From assembly GCF_040117685.2 (NCBI RefSeq), contig NZ_JBEDYP020000002.1, positions 186,001 through 250,000 of the forward strand: a DNA stretch of 64,000 nucleotides, given 5' to 3'. The DNA comes from Gracilimonas sp040117685 (lineage in GTDB: Bacteria; Bacteroidota; Rhodothermia; Balneolales; Balneolaceae). Each line of letters opens with the position of its first letter. Position 1 is the stretch's first letter. Of this stretch, positions 55,301 to 62,365 are shown piece after piece. The translations under genes and the position numbers were made by a program. Under the pieces are notes generated by a model. The model did not search any database. It was not told the DNA's origin and worked only from the letters and a program-made list of their open reading frames with translations.

Positions 55301-57002
55301 TGATGTACTCGCAACCTTACCGGACGACGGACAGGGCATGTGGTTCCAAAACAACGGAAGCAATTCCTTCTCCTCTGCGAATGTACTAACTAGCGATTTT
55401 AACGGAGCGGTAAGCATCCACCCTTATGATATGGATGGAAACGGCAACCTTGACATCGCCATCCGCGGACAGTTCAGCGGTACACTCGGAGTTAGCCAAA
55501 ACTTCCTGATCACTCCTCTGACTATCAGCGATTTCAATCCAAATGGAAACATTCTGTATCTCAATCACGGTGTGGAAATTGTCTTGGATACCGATGTTAA
55601 TACCCTCAATGACTTCTCAACGGTGTTTTCCGGTGCTATAACCATAACAAATGATGATGGGACAACTATTACTTCGGGAGCACTAAATGCAGAAGGCAAT
55701 AGCCTGATCCTTGATAACAATAATTTCTATACACTGGATACCCTGACTGTACAAATCTCCTCACAGACCATGCAGGATAACAGCGGAGGTCAATACTTTA
55801 TAGACATAGATGGAGACGGACAGTTTACTTCCGCAGACGACACCTATTCCTCTCCGGAATTTTACAGTACCATGATCGGGGACTTCAATCTCGACTTCGC
55901 GGTAGACTTTGATGACCTTAATGCCTTCAGCGACGGCTGGAGAGATAACAACTTCGGCTTTGAAACCGCTCCGCTTGATTTCAGCGGTGGTTTAAGCTTC
56001 CCGAATGCCAGATTAAATACCGATAACGATTTTAATGTGGAAGACATCGTTGCCTTTATCCGGTTCTGGAACTTAACGCAGAACCGAAGCAAAGCTGCCA
56101 AAGCTCAGGATATGGCTGCTCTTATTTCCGGAGTCAATAACGGCTCTTCTGTAAGCAATGCTATTTCAGCCGGTCGTTCAGGAGCTAAACAATCACTTGC
56201 TTCCGGAACGGAAATTCCGGTTGGTACAAGCGGTTCTTTTCACCCGGCTTCACAGCAGAAATCTGCCGTTTCTATTTCGGATACGCTGCAGCACATCAGC
56301 TATCGCAAGGTAGAGCAGGCACAGGAATATAGCTCCAATCCGGATGCTCCGCGTGAGGTTAGCTATTCGTTCGCCCTCTCCCACCCCGACAGCGTAACCG
56401 CGCTTTCACTGGTAATCGATTACGATGAGGAGAAGCTCAGCGTTGCTGATATAACCGATCAGGAGTTATTCAACATGCACAGCAGCACGGCCAATGTATT
56501 CCTCTCACATGTGGATAGCGTCAACGGAATTATTACGCTGAACGTAGCCAATTTCGGAGCACTGGCACCGGTTCAGGAACGAGAAATTGCCACCCTCACC
56601 TTCCACTCGCTTAACGATCAGGATGCAGAACTCATCATTGCCTCCGACCTGAGAGCGAAAGGCAAACCGGCCCAGCAACAAGTGGCCCGAAAAGCGGTCA
56701 AAGTTGCAGAAGAACTGCCGGAAAGTTTCACCATGTCACAAAACTATCCGAACCCGTTCAACCCAACAACCACCATCCATTATGAACTGGCTGAACAGGC
56801 AAAAGTGAGTATCTCTGTGTTTGACATACTGGGTCGAAAAGTAGAGACACTGATTAACGAAAACGGTGTGCGTCCGGGATACTACAAACTGAACTGGGAT
56901 GCTTCACGCTACGCTTCCGGTATGTACATCTACGTCCTGAACGTGGAAGCTGCTTCCGGAAAAGCTTATTCATTATCCAAAAAAATGGTGTTGGTGAAGT
57001 AA
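46323..57002 (+). CDS. Giant surface protein: five FG-GAP/VCBS beta-propellers with TIG, FN3, dockerin-like and sorting domains
   Basis: A 3559-residue exported protein. The start ATG 46323 has AGGGG just upstream; an inner ATG (46383) opens a classic signal peptide, so the leader is long. After an N-terminal beta domain, the unit TIG plus propeller occurs five times: TIG at about 244, 682, 1113, 2083 and 2621, each followed by FG-GAP/VCBS repeats (D-x-D-G-D-G-D-x-D calcium loops). OB-like segments lie at 1580-1980. FN3 modules are near 1990 and 2530. Near 3183 lies a dockerin-like EF-hand (GDFNLDFAVDFDDLNAF), near 3337 a cohesin-like domain, and from 3467 the NYPNPFNPTTT sorting domain. Probably a calcium-bound adhesin or surface filament secreted by a type IX-like route. 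Confidence 0.88.
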   Translation: MYSKKLINSTTINRAVTRCIMKKGLLLFGIFTFGALTSSSVFAQNKKAASETVSPTALSGNTDMFLNSPVQPASPGRDEVAESEVFPTSSITYTFSDSTLPGNFLWFTSGNKFGREISTPWSLAKSANTFEAGHSLKSGAIDSSQTSNMAMFVIVDDGGGTLQFKYRTSTEADFDYFYLEINGAIVDSASGAIAWTDSPVYDLPAGQYYIDFWFTKDESVDDPNGIDAVFLDNIALTGLDATPVRISNVQPNAAAPFSEVDIYGSGFFDSSFPTVRFGSTQANVISRSETKITVEVPNTTAGIQDLAVTNFFGGDTLSNGFTVLNAVDASFGTQNVISTLADGAHSIYAADLDGDGDQDILSTSIWDMEIAWYENNGDGTFASQAIISTLAEGPMSVFATDLDNDGDQDVISASQLDNEIAWYENNGDGTFASQTIISTLADGARSVYATDLDNDGDQDILSASSSDDKIAWYENNGDGTFASQTIISTLADGARSVYATDLDGDGDQDVLSASQNDNKIAWYQNNGDGTFASQAIISTLANGAVSVYATDLDGDGDQDVMSASTTDDKIAWYSNNGDGTFASQTVISTLADGALNIYATDLDGDGDQDVLSASQNDNKIAWYQNNGDGTFASQAIISTLANGAVSVYATDLDGDGDQDVMSASTTDDKIAWYENTGTEIVSYVTKVSKEAAAPGSSIQVYGSGFNSSSSVYIGGVQATVESAQSTKLTVTVPSMNSGIHDLIVQTDGDVAEYSDKFTVIKEQPAYFEFAESFDNGNTSSNISVSLDLDGDGDYDVLDNYSLGGGIYELIPLINDGNGNFTYGTSIANTSIVEQTAGDFNGDGFEDLVYFTSLGSDSLIFIPSNGDGSFGNKIHLTGFTTTFFNYHMEAADVNSDGNLDLLGGNLGSGSLSWFAGNGDGTFQTEQSIITGSSLIYDFTLSDLDLDGDLDVITGQNGILNWFRNDGTGSFTLVASLGSSSYRTVASSYVNNDDYPDIIAATSSETYYLINNGNSTFGSQIAISSSTGNDIRYEMKVLDFDGDGDEDILGSNSNYLFWIEKTGTFDYSEIRPIRTTGLQRKTDVRDFDNDGDLDIIGSPFSGGILEFYRNIVPELRITDVIPLGAAPGSEVEIFGNSFSKDLSELTVSVNDVAANVVSSEGEAAYANKLVIEIPVTAAGPAELSITSGNRSVVKQNAFTVLKSEGAYFDGQNIIYNQPEQPYISVFGDLNGDGYKDVVTWSNTNDNLDWFENDQAGSFGTRTPIGSGTVVYNIEITDVDNDGDNDIVTLDGSNRSVRVYPNTGSGLFSTPYDLYNYPSQSGYTPTLKDFTMIDMDGDGLKDPVVNLYYTQSGGFTTYYSKVVWHKNNGDGTADAPIDVYSYNSSSFSSTYIADFHITDHDGDGDQDGIIAYADGKGIQVHVNDGNGNFTYLNNQYFYTNDLISDLESADFNNDGIEDIIFGRRYIGTSFSNNITVTQSTGSANPPLFVLHESLGYPDEVEVIDFNGDGFYDILYSSLGGDVIQVLITDGNSVTDTVSIATSATIDGPRYIDVADVDNDGDLDVVSASSIDDKIAWYENETPPLPLTTIADARQLANGENVKIQGIITRKHENVFKIQQNNAGLHIYATTNFNAPLYNAAVQIGDLVEITGTLAEVNSMKELVNISSASVISAQNPLPDPIDIVLGNVSDFEQYESVLVRARNLSLTEAGQNFVNETDYDLYENDVLRTIRLIVGPSFTTEIAGQIIPDDFEFTGIVYQSSGTGDEGYALYPINNSDIRYYTPDNEYISLETAKNSADSSYVRVRGIVTSPNFQASANNTSFYIQDGDFGIVVFNGDAAVSGIATGDSVEVEGELETFSGLREIEVSDVNNNISVLNSGNTLPDPITISYNDFVNAGDPSTDLQNLQGRLVRVNDLITDPGTWPANASAVNTNVTAETFSGNTIDIRLWAQTEVIGDTPPAYLDLVGVLGAFNGAQIAPRFSSDIIPIETPGPLNLTATAGFSSIDLDWSPSPAPNIGGYNVYRSTSSFTDSTSATRLNTSVLSDTSFTDTTPVENTTYYYRAAAYDTVTGSLSQLSDEVVVPFKIKQVYALSATAGDAGSSLSIYGANLTNSSLDVQIGGQSATIASSDSIQITVTVPAVTPGTYQVTVVIDGNTFLNAPDMYTVLEDTPGESGFFQDPTTLATLSGVLDIQAANLDNDQDLDILTASYNENASNNVEFLENQGNLTFSNPQALGETGDARARSVTYADFDGDGVLDVAAAYNNVLAWYQNDGAFNFSSVDGSVIETFPVISNYNTQKVIAFDVNLDGDTDIIHVHTVSDDISYYENNGTGTFVLQQLIDGNAALVNDVKAADFDGDGDFDLVASIEATNQIVQYVNNAGTFAAASEISSSVDNPQNVITADLDNDGFVDVLSISQTDSKVAWYSNNSGNGVFAAQSVISSDLTDPFNATAADLNGDDLKDVIVSTLNGYLVWYKNLGAGSFDTADTLLSGAGELRSVAAADLTESGLLDLIVGDYTSNQLLLLKNVDTPPLPPTGVTVSSDIGSASLSWDANAETDLLGYDVVRSTNPDVDGFTSLLSTPQLGTTYEDTGLNNGVTYYYRVVAIDSSNTRVPSDTVSIKAVSTQISGIFPNSGVEGTQVTLSGIGFSNVLSENQVQFGGTDANVVSADSASIVVESPAGITGFVNVTVTTNGIEYTYPGKFLYLNESEGTFGLFDTQTGFAGVGNITSADIDGNGFEDLIATRPADNIITMYFSNGDNPFQGSLNFNYPGSVNPKIVRTMNVYGDEFPDLVFISNVNNEFRVLKNNGGSTSGTGFLDETTVSINHTGISDIFPADMNNDGFTDVVIASSNDGKISWYENQSFLSEVAFGSENSVVDNSNQINSVYAADFNGDNLTDIISGENGGHEVAYYQNDGNGSFTRTVIGGNITNPERVTASDLDNDGDLDVVYASSGDSEVGAFINNGDGTFGSKSVIGTGVTQAVDVSVGDLNGDGLVDVLATLPDDGQGMWFQNNGSNSFSSANVLTSDFNGAVSIHPYDMDGNGNLDIAIRGQFSGTLGVSQNFLITPLTISDFNPNGNILYLNHGVEIVLDTDVNTLNDFSTVFSGAITITNDDGTTITSGALNAEGNSLILDNNNFYTLDTLTVQISSQTMQDNSGGQYFIDIDGDGQFTSADDTYSSPEFYSTMIGDFNLDFAVDFDDLNAFSDGWRDNNFGFETAPLDFSGGLSFPNARLNTDNDFNVEDIVAFIRFWNLTQNRSKAAKAQDMAALISGVNNGSSVSNAISAGRSGAKQSLASGTEIPVGTSGSFHPASQQKSAVSISDTLQHISYRKVEQAQEYSSNPDAPREVSYSFALSHPDSVTALSLVIDYDEEKLSVADITDQELFNMHSSTANVFLSHVDSVNGIITLNVANFGALAPVQEREIATLTFHSLNDQDAELIIASDLRAKGKPAQQQVARKAVKVAEELPESFTMSQNYPNPFNPTTTIHYELAEQAKVSISVFDILGRKVETLINENGVRPGYYKLNWDASRYASGMYIYVLNVEAASGKAYSLSKKMVLVK
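47328..48360 (+). repeat. Seven tandem 150-bp repeats inside the giant gene
   Basis: Seven 50-residue units of the type ISTLADGAxSVYATDLDGDGDQD...IAWYxNNGDGTFASQ, the count of a seven-bladed propeller. Units 4-5 (about 47828-48031) and units 6-7 (about 48128-48331) are nearly identical over some 200 bp at a 300-bp offset, with about two base differences in that span. This points to a recent duplication or gene conversion of a two-blade block. Confidence 0.85.
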
Positions 57003-57027
57003 CACCTACGTTGTTCCAATTCTAATC

Positions 57028-57070
57028 AAACCCCTTAGAAATCGAACTGATTCTAAGGGGTTTTTCTTTT
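57028..57070 (+). terminator. Rho-independent terminator after the giant gene
   Basis: AAACCCCTTAGAA (57028-57040) and TTCTAAGGGGTTT (57051-57063) form a 13-bp stem with a 10-base loop and a following T-rich run, 26 bp past the stop codon. It ends the surface-protein operon. Confidence 0.92.
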
Positions 57071-57155
57071 TCTCAGATTTAAGAGATTCAACTTCGGATA
57101 ATACTATGTGGGAGAATGATCTTGCTGAAATTATGTTGAAGGATTTTGCTATGAG

Positions 57156-57196
57156 AATCAAGGTTATCCTAAAATCCCACAAATCATGGTTCAAAA
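57156..57196. repeat. Dispersed repeat unit, second copy
   Basis: The AATCCCACAAATCATGGTTC block with flanking AATCAAGGTTATCCTAAAATC matches the unit in the gap at 20801-20867: 21 of 24 bases in one half, and 19 of 21 in the other half as reverse complement. It lies in the 283-bp gap before the glycosylase gene, which holds nothing else. Confidence 0.5.
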
Positions 57197-57285
57197 GGTT
57201 GAAATGATCTTCCTTATCTAAAAGTTGACTACATGAGGTCTTAGTCATATCCTCACGTAATCAACTTTCATTATATCACTATCCT

Positions 57286-58233
57286 ATGAGCTCCTGGACC
57301 CTAAAATCCATCCCGCCCCACGATTGGTTTCTTTGCCTCGACATCGAATCCTACTTCGATCACGAACATGAACCCGAAAAAATCTTTGAGGAAGGATTTA
57401 CACGTCCCGTTCCAATCGGCGAAACGGACGCCATCGTAACGGTCTTTTTTAACGGGGATCCGGAAAATCCCGAATTTCATATTGAATCGCAGGAGTCGTT
57501 ATCTAAACAAGAAATTACAGAAGCCAACAAGAGCCTGACAAAAATCTTCGGTACGGATATGGACCTGCGTCCGCTTTATGATCAGGCTGAAAACGACCCC
57601 GTTCTCGGAGACAAACTCACTGACCTGTACGGACTGAAGCGCATGACCCGAGCCAATTTATTTGAGGATATATTGTACCGTATTGTGCAAATGCAGATGA
57701 ATCATAAGCCCACGGCTAAAAAGATGATGTACAAGATCCGGGAAACCTATGGAACGGCTTTGATGCTTGGGAAGAAATCACTGCCGGCCTGGCCGCGCCC
57801 GCATCAGCTCATGAAGGCAGACCCCGCCAATATTCGAAAACTTGGCCCTACTCTTCGTAAAGGACAGTATTTGGTCGGGTTGGCTAACGATATTGTTGCC
57901 GGTGAAGTGGATATGGAGCATCTGAGTACCTGCGACCCCCAAACCTGCTACGATGAACTCACAAGCATCAAAGGCATTGGCCCTACCTCGGGGCAGGATT
58001 TGATGATGATGCGTGGACGAACCGATGCCGTTTTCCCATCCAACAAGAAAAGCGGTGAGGAAAAAGGTCTCCGCCGGTGGATAATCTGGAGCTACGGAGA
58101 AGATCCCCACAACACTTCGGAAGAACGATTCCAGGAGCTCATCCAAAATTGGAAAGGATATGAAGCTTCGGCATTGGAGTTTTTATATGCGAATTACATC
58201 CTTAAAGAGAAAGAGGAGCAGGCGAAGAAATAA
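57286..58233 (+). CDS. HhH-GPD-type DNA glycosylase (AlkA/OGG-like), catalytic Asp apparently replaced
   Basis: A 315-residue protein of the DNA glycosylase superfamily. Residues 1-90 form an AlkA-like N-terminal beta domain. The helix-hairpin-helix is at about 222-245 (LTSIKGIGPTSGQDLMMMRG). After it comes DAVFPSNKKSGEEKGLRRW, where the usual catalytic Asp (in a D-x-x-x-R-R context) is replaced by Glu in E-K-G-L-R-R. It should remove damaged or alkylated bases, with monofunctional chemistry, but the Asp-to-Glu change raises doubt about activity. Single gene. The GH20 gene starts about 50 bp later. Confidence 0.75.
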   Translation: MSSWTLKSIPPHDWFLCLDIESYFDHEHEPEKIFEEGFTRPVPIGETDAIVTVFFNGDPENPEFHIESQESLSKQEITEANKSLTKIFGTDMDLRPLYDQAENDPVLGDKLTDLYGLKRMTRANLFEDILYRIVQMQMNHKPTAKKMMYKIRETYGTALMLGKKSLPAWPRPHQLMKADPANIRKLGPTLRKGQYLVGLANDIVAGEVDMEHLSTCDPQTCYDELTSIKGIGPTSGQDLMMMRGRTDAVFPSNKKSGEEKGLRRWIIWSYGEDPHNTSEERFQELIQNWKGYEASALEFLYANYILKEKEEQAKK

Positions 58234-58286
58234 AAAGTCTATAAATGCTATCTTATCCGCTTCTAACTTTTAACCGATCGCTCATT

Positions 58287-59927
58287 ATGAAGCACTTTCT
58301 GATTATTTTAGCCTCTTACTTTATAACTCATTCCCTTTTTGCCTTTCAGGCGCAGCCCACTGTATCCATCATTCCTAAACCGGTTTCTGTGGAATATGGA
58401 GAAGGATACTTTGAGCTGGACAGGTTTACAACCATCCACCTTTCTGAAGACAACGATGAAATGCAGTTTCTCGGAGAATACCTTGCCGATCTCCTTTATT
58501 CTGCTACCTGGATGGATCATGAGCTCTCTTTTGAGGAAACAAGAACAGACACGAATGCAGCTGTTTTCCTGATCTTAGAGGAAGATCACGAGGTTGAACA
58601 CCCGGAAGGCTATGTGCTGACCGTTTCGGAAGATGAGATCAGGATTTCAGCACCTGAAACGACCGGTCTTTTTTATGGCATTCAGACTCTGCGCCAGCTT
58701 TTTGATCCTGTTATTGAACATAAACTCCCATCACTGGCTCCCAATAATCAGGAGTGGAAATTGCCGGTTGTGACCATTAAGGATTATCCGCGATTTCAGT
58801 ACAGGGGTATGCACCTGGATGTTGCCAGGCACTTCTTTCCGGTCCAGTTTGTCAAAAAATACATCGATCTCCTGGCGATGCACAAGATGAATCGCTTTCA
58901 CTGGCACCTGACCGAAGATCAGGGGTGGCGAATCGAGATCAAAAAGTATCCCAAACTGACGGAAGTTGGGGCCTGGAGGGATTCAACCCTTATCGGGCGT
59001 TACGGAACCGGAATCTATGACAATGTGAGGTACGGTGGATTTTATACCCAGGATGAGGTCAGGGAAGTTGTAGCCTACGCAGGTAAACGTAATATTACTG
59101 TCATTCCTGAGATTGAAATGCCGGGACATTCCTCTGCTGCTTTAGCTGCCTATCCCCAGTTCGGTTGTTTTGAAAAAGAGTATCACGTACAACCAACATG
59201 GGGTATTTTTGAGGATATCTATTGCCCAAAGGAAGAAACTTTTGAGTTTCTGGAAGATGTGCTGACCGAAGTGATGAAGCTCTTCCCCAGTACATACATT
59301 CATATTGGAGGAGATGAAGCTCCTAAAAAGCAGTGGGAAGAAAGTCCGATAGCTCAGGAAGTCATAAAACGGGAAGGGCTTAAAGATGAACACGAACTTC
59401 AAAGCTATTTTATCAGTCGCATAGAGAAGTTTTTAAACAAACACGGCCGACAGATTATCGGCTGGGACGAAATCCTGGAAGGAGGCTTAGCTCCACGTGC
59501 CACCGTTATGAGCTGGCGAGGGGAAAAAGGCGGTATCGAGGCTGCAAAAATGAATCACGATGTGATTATGACTCCTTGGGGCTCTAATTACTATGATCAT
59601 TACCAGGCCGAACCGGAAAGTGAGCCTCTCGCCATTGGCGGCTTTACGACCCTGAAGGATGTGTATTTCTATGAACCCATTCCTGAAGAGCTATCTGAAG
59701 AGGAAGCTAAGTATGTACTTGGTGCTCAGGGCAACGTTTGGACCGAATATATACACTCGGGCGATAAAGTAGAATACATGGCTTACCCGCGAGCTACTGC
59801 TTTATCTGAAGTGTTATGGACGCCGGTGGAGAATAAAAACTGGCTGGAATTCCATTCCCGATTACAAACCCACTTTGAACGACTGGATTTTTTGGAAGTT
59901 AATTATGCTCCTCATTACAAGAGGTAG
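58287..59927 (+). CDS. Beta-N-acetylhexosaminidase, GH20
   Basis: A 546-residue exported GH20 enzyme starting at ATG 58287, which puts the signal peptide (ending LFAFQA) at the N-terminus; the upstream ATG at 58245 adds 14 residues. An N-terminal GH20b domain (residues 20-150) precedes the TIM barrel. The barrel has YRGMHLDVARHFF (near 172), HWHLTEDQGWRIEI (near 206) and the catalytic pair D343-E344 in HIGGDEAPKKQW, acting by substrate-assisted hydrolysis of terminal GlcNAc/GalNAc. Further conserved parts: WDEILEGGL, VWTEYI. It may release GlcNAc from chitin or peptidoglycan fragments, possibly together with the NamZ-type muramidase at 1419. Converges with the next gene, 5 bp apart. Confidence 0.93.
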   Translation: MKHFLIILASYFITHSLFAFQAQPTVSIIPKPVSVEYGEGYFELDRFTTIHLSEDNDEMQFLGEYLADLLYSATWMDHELSFEETRTDTNAAVFLILEEDHEVEHPEGYVLTVSEDEIRISAPETTGLFYGIQTLRQLFDPVIEHKLPSLAPNNQEWKLPVVTIKDYPRFQYRGMHLDVARHFFPVQFVKKYIDLLAMHKMNRFHWHLTEDQGWRIEIKKYPKLTEVGAWRDSTLIGRYGTGIYDNVRYGGFYTQDEVREVVAYAGKRNITVIPEIEMPGHSSAALAAYPQFGCFEKEYHVQPTWGIFEDIYCPKEETFEFLEDVLTEVMKLFPSTYIHIGGDEAPKKQWEESPIAQEVIKREGLKDEHELQSYFISRIEKFLNKHGRQIIGWDEILEGGLAPRATVMSWRGEKGGIEAAKMNHDVIMTPWGSNYYDHYQAEPESEPLAIGGFTTLKDVYFYEPIPEELSEEEAKYVLGAQGNVWTEYIHSGDKVEYMAYPRATALSEVLWTPVENKNWLEFHSRLQTHFERLDFLEVNYAPHYKR

Positions 59928-59932
59928 AAATA

Positions 59933-61024
59933 TTACTTGAGCCTTTGTATCCAGAACTCCGAGTTCAGGTTTCTTTTCCCAAAAAGAATTTTCTTTGAGT
60001 TATAAACAAGTACATCACCGTTTGAAAATGTCTTAATCTCTCCATAGGGGAAGGGTCTGTCGTAATCATATCCTTTCGGCCCTGTATTATAGAACTTAGT
60101 CATAGAATCAGGGTGAGCAATATTAACTCCAAAACTTGAAGCATAATACAAATATCCATTTTGCATAATATCCATGTTTAAAGGATATACGCCTTCGAAT
60201 GTTCTTATTCTGCCTTCATATAAGTTATTATAACTATCAAGCTCTCTTAATTTTTCCCAGGTTTGCCCATCGTCATTTGAGATTAGAAGCCTCCGAACGG
60301 CAATTGAAATAATTCGGTCTTGCTCATCAACCTCTAAAAATTTGATGTCGTCATAATCTTTGCCAATCGAGTTGGTTATCTTATTCCAGGTCTTTCCTCT
60401 GTCACTGGATTTAAACATACCCCCCTTGCATCCTGCGAAAATATCTCCTTTACTATTTGTGGCAACAACATCCACAATACTTCCCCACCAACTGTTTTGA
60501 TAAAAATTGGTATGGTATTTGGATTCATCGGTCAGGTTAACCGTTACCACTCCTTGTAATTTAGATATATACATATAATTATCATCATCGAAAGCGATAT
60601 CATACATCTTAAAAGGCCCGATTACTTTCTCCCACTTCCATCTATCTTTTGATCTGTAGATTTCTTGCTTATCTACCATTATTGGAGAATGCCAAAATGT
60701 ATCCTCAACAACAACTTCGCCTATTGCATAGTAGGTATCACCTCTTCGTTCAATATGACTAAAATGCGTTGAATCAGGTTTTTTATACCTTTTAAATGAT
60801 TTTCCGGAGTCGGATGAGACATACCACCTTTTTTTCGAACCTATGTATAAGTCTCCGTTAATATCAGTGTTTACCGAAGTGATCGAATCTGAGACAAAAT
60901 AGTTTATTTCTCTCCACTCAAATGCCGGTATTTTTTTCTTTTTAGAGGAACCTGCAGTGTTAAATATGTCGCAACCGGACACCAAAAATGCAGGAAAAAA
61001 GAAGATTAGAAGTAATTTTTTCAT
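59933..61024 (-). CDS. Lipoprotein with Asp-box (BNR-like) propeller
   Basis: A 363-residue lipoprotein: the N-terminus ends LVSGC (lipobox). The mature part is a beta-propeller with three Asp-box-like motifs (SSDSGKSF, SSDRGKTW, SNDDGQTW), as in sialidases and YCF48/VPS10-type proteins. There is no catalytic set of a sialidase (no arginine triad is apparent), so a structural or ligand-binding role is more likely. A+T-rich compared with neighbours. It converges with the GH20 gene and is followed upstream by an 82-bp gap to the antiporter gene. Confidence 0.7.
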   Translation of the reverse strand: MKKLLLIFFFPAFLVSGCDIFNTAGSSKKKKIPAFEWREINYFVSDSITSVNTDINGDLYIGSKKRWYVSSDSGKSFKRYKKPDSTHFSHIERRGDTYYAIGEVVVEDTFWHSPIMVDKQEIYRSKDRWKWEKVIGPFKMYDIAFDDDNYMYISKLQGVVTVNLTDESKYHTNFYQNSWWGSIVDVVATNSKGDIFAGCKGGMFKSSDRGKTWNKITNSIGKDYDDIKFLEVDEQDRIISIAVRRLLISNDDGQTWEKLRELDSYNNLYEGRIRTFEGVYPLNMDIMQNGYLYYASSFGVNIAHPDSMTKFYNTGPKGYDYDRPFPYGEIKTFSNGDVLVYNSKKILFGKRNLNSEFWIQRLK

Positions 61025-61106
61025 GACCCGAATTTTTTCTCTCTTGTTTAATATAGCAATCGGGTTGTTAAAAGCAACACAATCTGCTAAATCCGGGTTA
61101 TTCTGT

Positions 61107-62195
61107 TCACATAAGCATCAGATCTCTTCTTTTCTTCCAGTCGGCTATAAATTTTCCAATTATAAGGATTATGGTAAGTGGGATAACTATCCAAATCATC
61201 CCCCACTCCATTGTTTCTTTTAGTGCATGTTGCATGGCAATTAACACCAGGTAAGTCATATACGCCAAATAATAGAAAAGAAATCCTACAGCTTCCGGTC
61301 TTCCCAGTTCTTTTGCAGGCCAGAAAAGCGGTAAACAGGCCGCCGCAACAATCACCATGAACGGTAAATCGAGCCTGATGGCATCCATAGACACATCCAA
61401 AGCACCCGGAGCTACAATAATGGTCAGACTTAACGTAAGTAGTATATTGTACAGGTTACTACCCATCACATTGGCAACGGCCGTGTCAGAATCATCCCGC
61501 CGCACAGCTGAAAGTGAAGTAGCCACCTCAGGGAGCGAAGTTCCGATAGAAACAATGGTTAATCCAATGATAAGTTCTGAAATCCCCAAAATACCGGCAA
61601 TTTCCACTGCCGACTGAACCATCCAGCGGGAGCCCATCACAATAAGGACCAAGCCGGCCAGCAATAGAAGAATGTATTTTCCATAGAAAAGTGTGGTAAC
61701 CGGTTCATCCAGCTTTGGTTGGTCTTCTTTATTCAGCTTGTTATCCCTTCGGTCTTTTTTGATTTGGGAGTACATAAAAACAGAATACGCCACCAATGCG
61801 GCAAATATAATGAGTCCGTCGGTAAGCGTAAGCAAGCCGTCCATGGCCAGTACATAAAGCAAAATGCTGGCTCCTATAACTACCGGGACATCAATTTTAA
61901 TAATCCGGTTTGTGATTTTAAGCGGTTTTACCAATCCCGCTATACCCAAAATCAGCAATATGTTTGCGATGTTACTACCCAGGATATTTCCCAGAACCAG
62001 GTCAGGTTTGCCCTCGGCCGCTGCTTGTAAACTGATGGCTAGTTCGGGAGCCCCGGTAGCAAAGGCCACTACGGTCAACCCCATAACCACCGGAGACACG
62101 CTCCAGGCTAAGCCGAATTTATCTACCGACTTCAGGAACAATTCTGCCCCAATAATCAGCGTAACCAACCCAATGATGAATAATAAAACCGTCAT
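61107..62195 (-). CDS. Calcium/sodium antiporter (CaCA family, YrbG-like)
   Basis: A 362-residue membrane protein with two inverted repeats of about five helices. The alpha-repeats are FATGAPELAISL (near residue 45-56, with E51) and SIGTSLPEVATSL (near 217-228, with E223), the ion-binding acidic residues of the family. NILGSNIANILLILG and NVMGSNLYNILLTL are the paired second halves of each repeat. A cytoplasmic loop of about 20 charged residues (IKKDRRDNKLNKEDQPKLDE) links the halves. It exchanges Ca2+ for Na+ (or H+). Single gene, followed downstream by the Asp-box lipoprotein on the same strand. Confidence 0.92.
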   Translation of the reverse strand: MTVLLFIIGLVTLIIGAELFLKSVDKFGLAWSVSPVVMGLTVVAFATGAPELAISLQAAAEGKPDLVLGNILGSNIANILLILGIAGLVKPLKITNRIIKIDVPVVIGASILLYVLAMDGLLTLTDGLIIFAALVAYSVFMYSQIKKDRRDNKLNKEDQPKLDEPVTTLFYGKYILLLLAGLVLIVMGSRWMVQSAVEIAGILGISELIIGLTIVSIGTSLPEVATSLSAVRRDDSDTAVANVMGSNLYNILLTLSLTIIVAPGALDVSMDAIRLDLPFMVIVAAACLPLFWPAKELGRPEAVGFLFYYLAYMTYLVLIAMQHALKETMEWGMIWIVIPLTIILIIGKFIADWKKRRDLMLM

Positions 62196-62365
62196 TTTTG
62201 ATGAATTTTCTTTTAACTGAAACCGCCTGAAACTACCATAAATTACACTTCAAAACGTATGCAAAACCGCTAAAACTTGTTACACATTTCCATTATTTCA
62301 GCAGCTCTTTTATTTAGGTTCATTTACCTATATTGGGCCACACTGATAAATCAAATTCAACTCCT

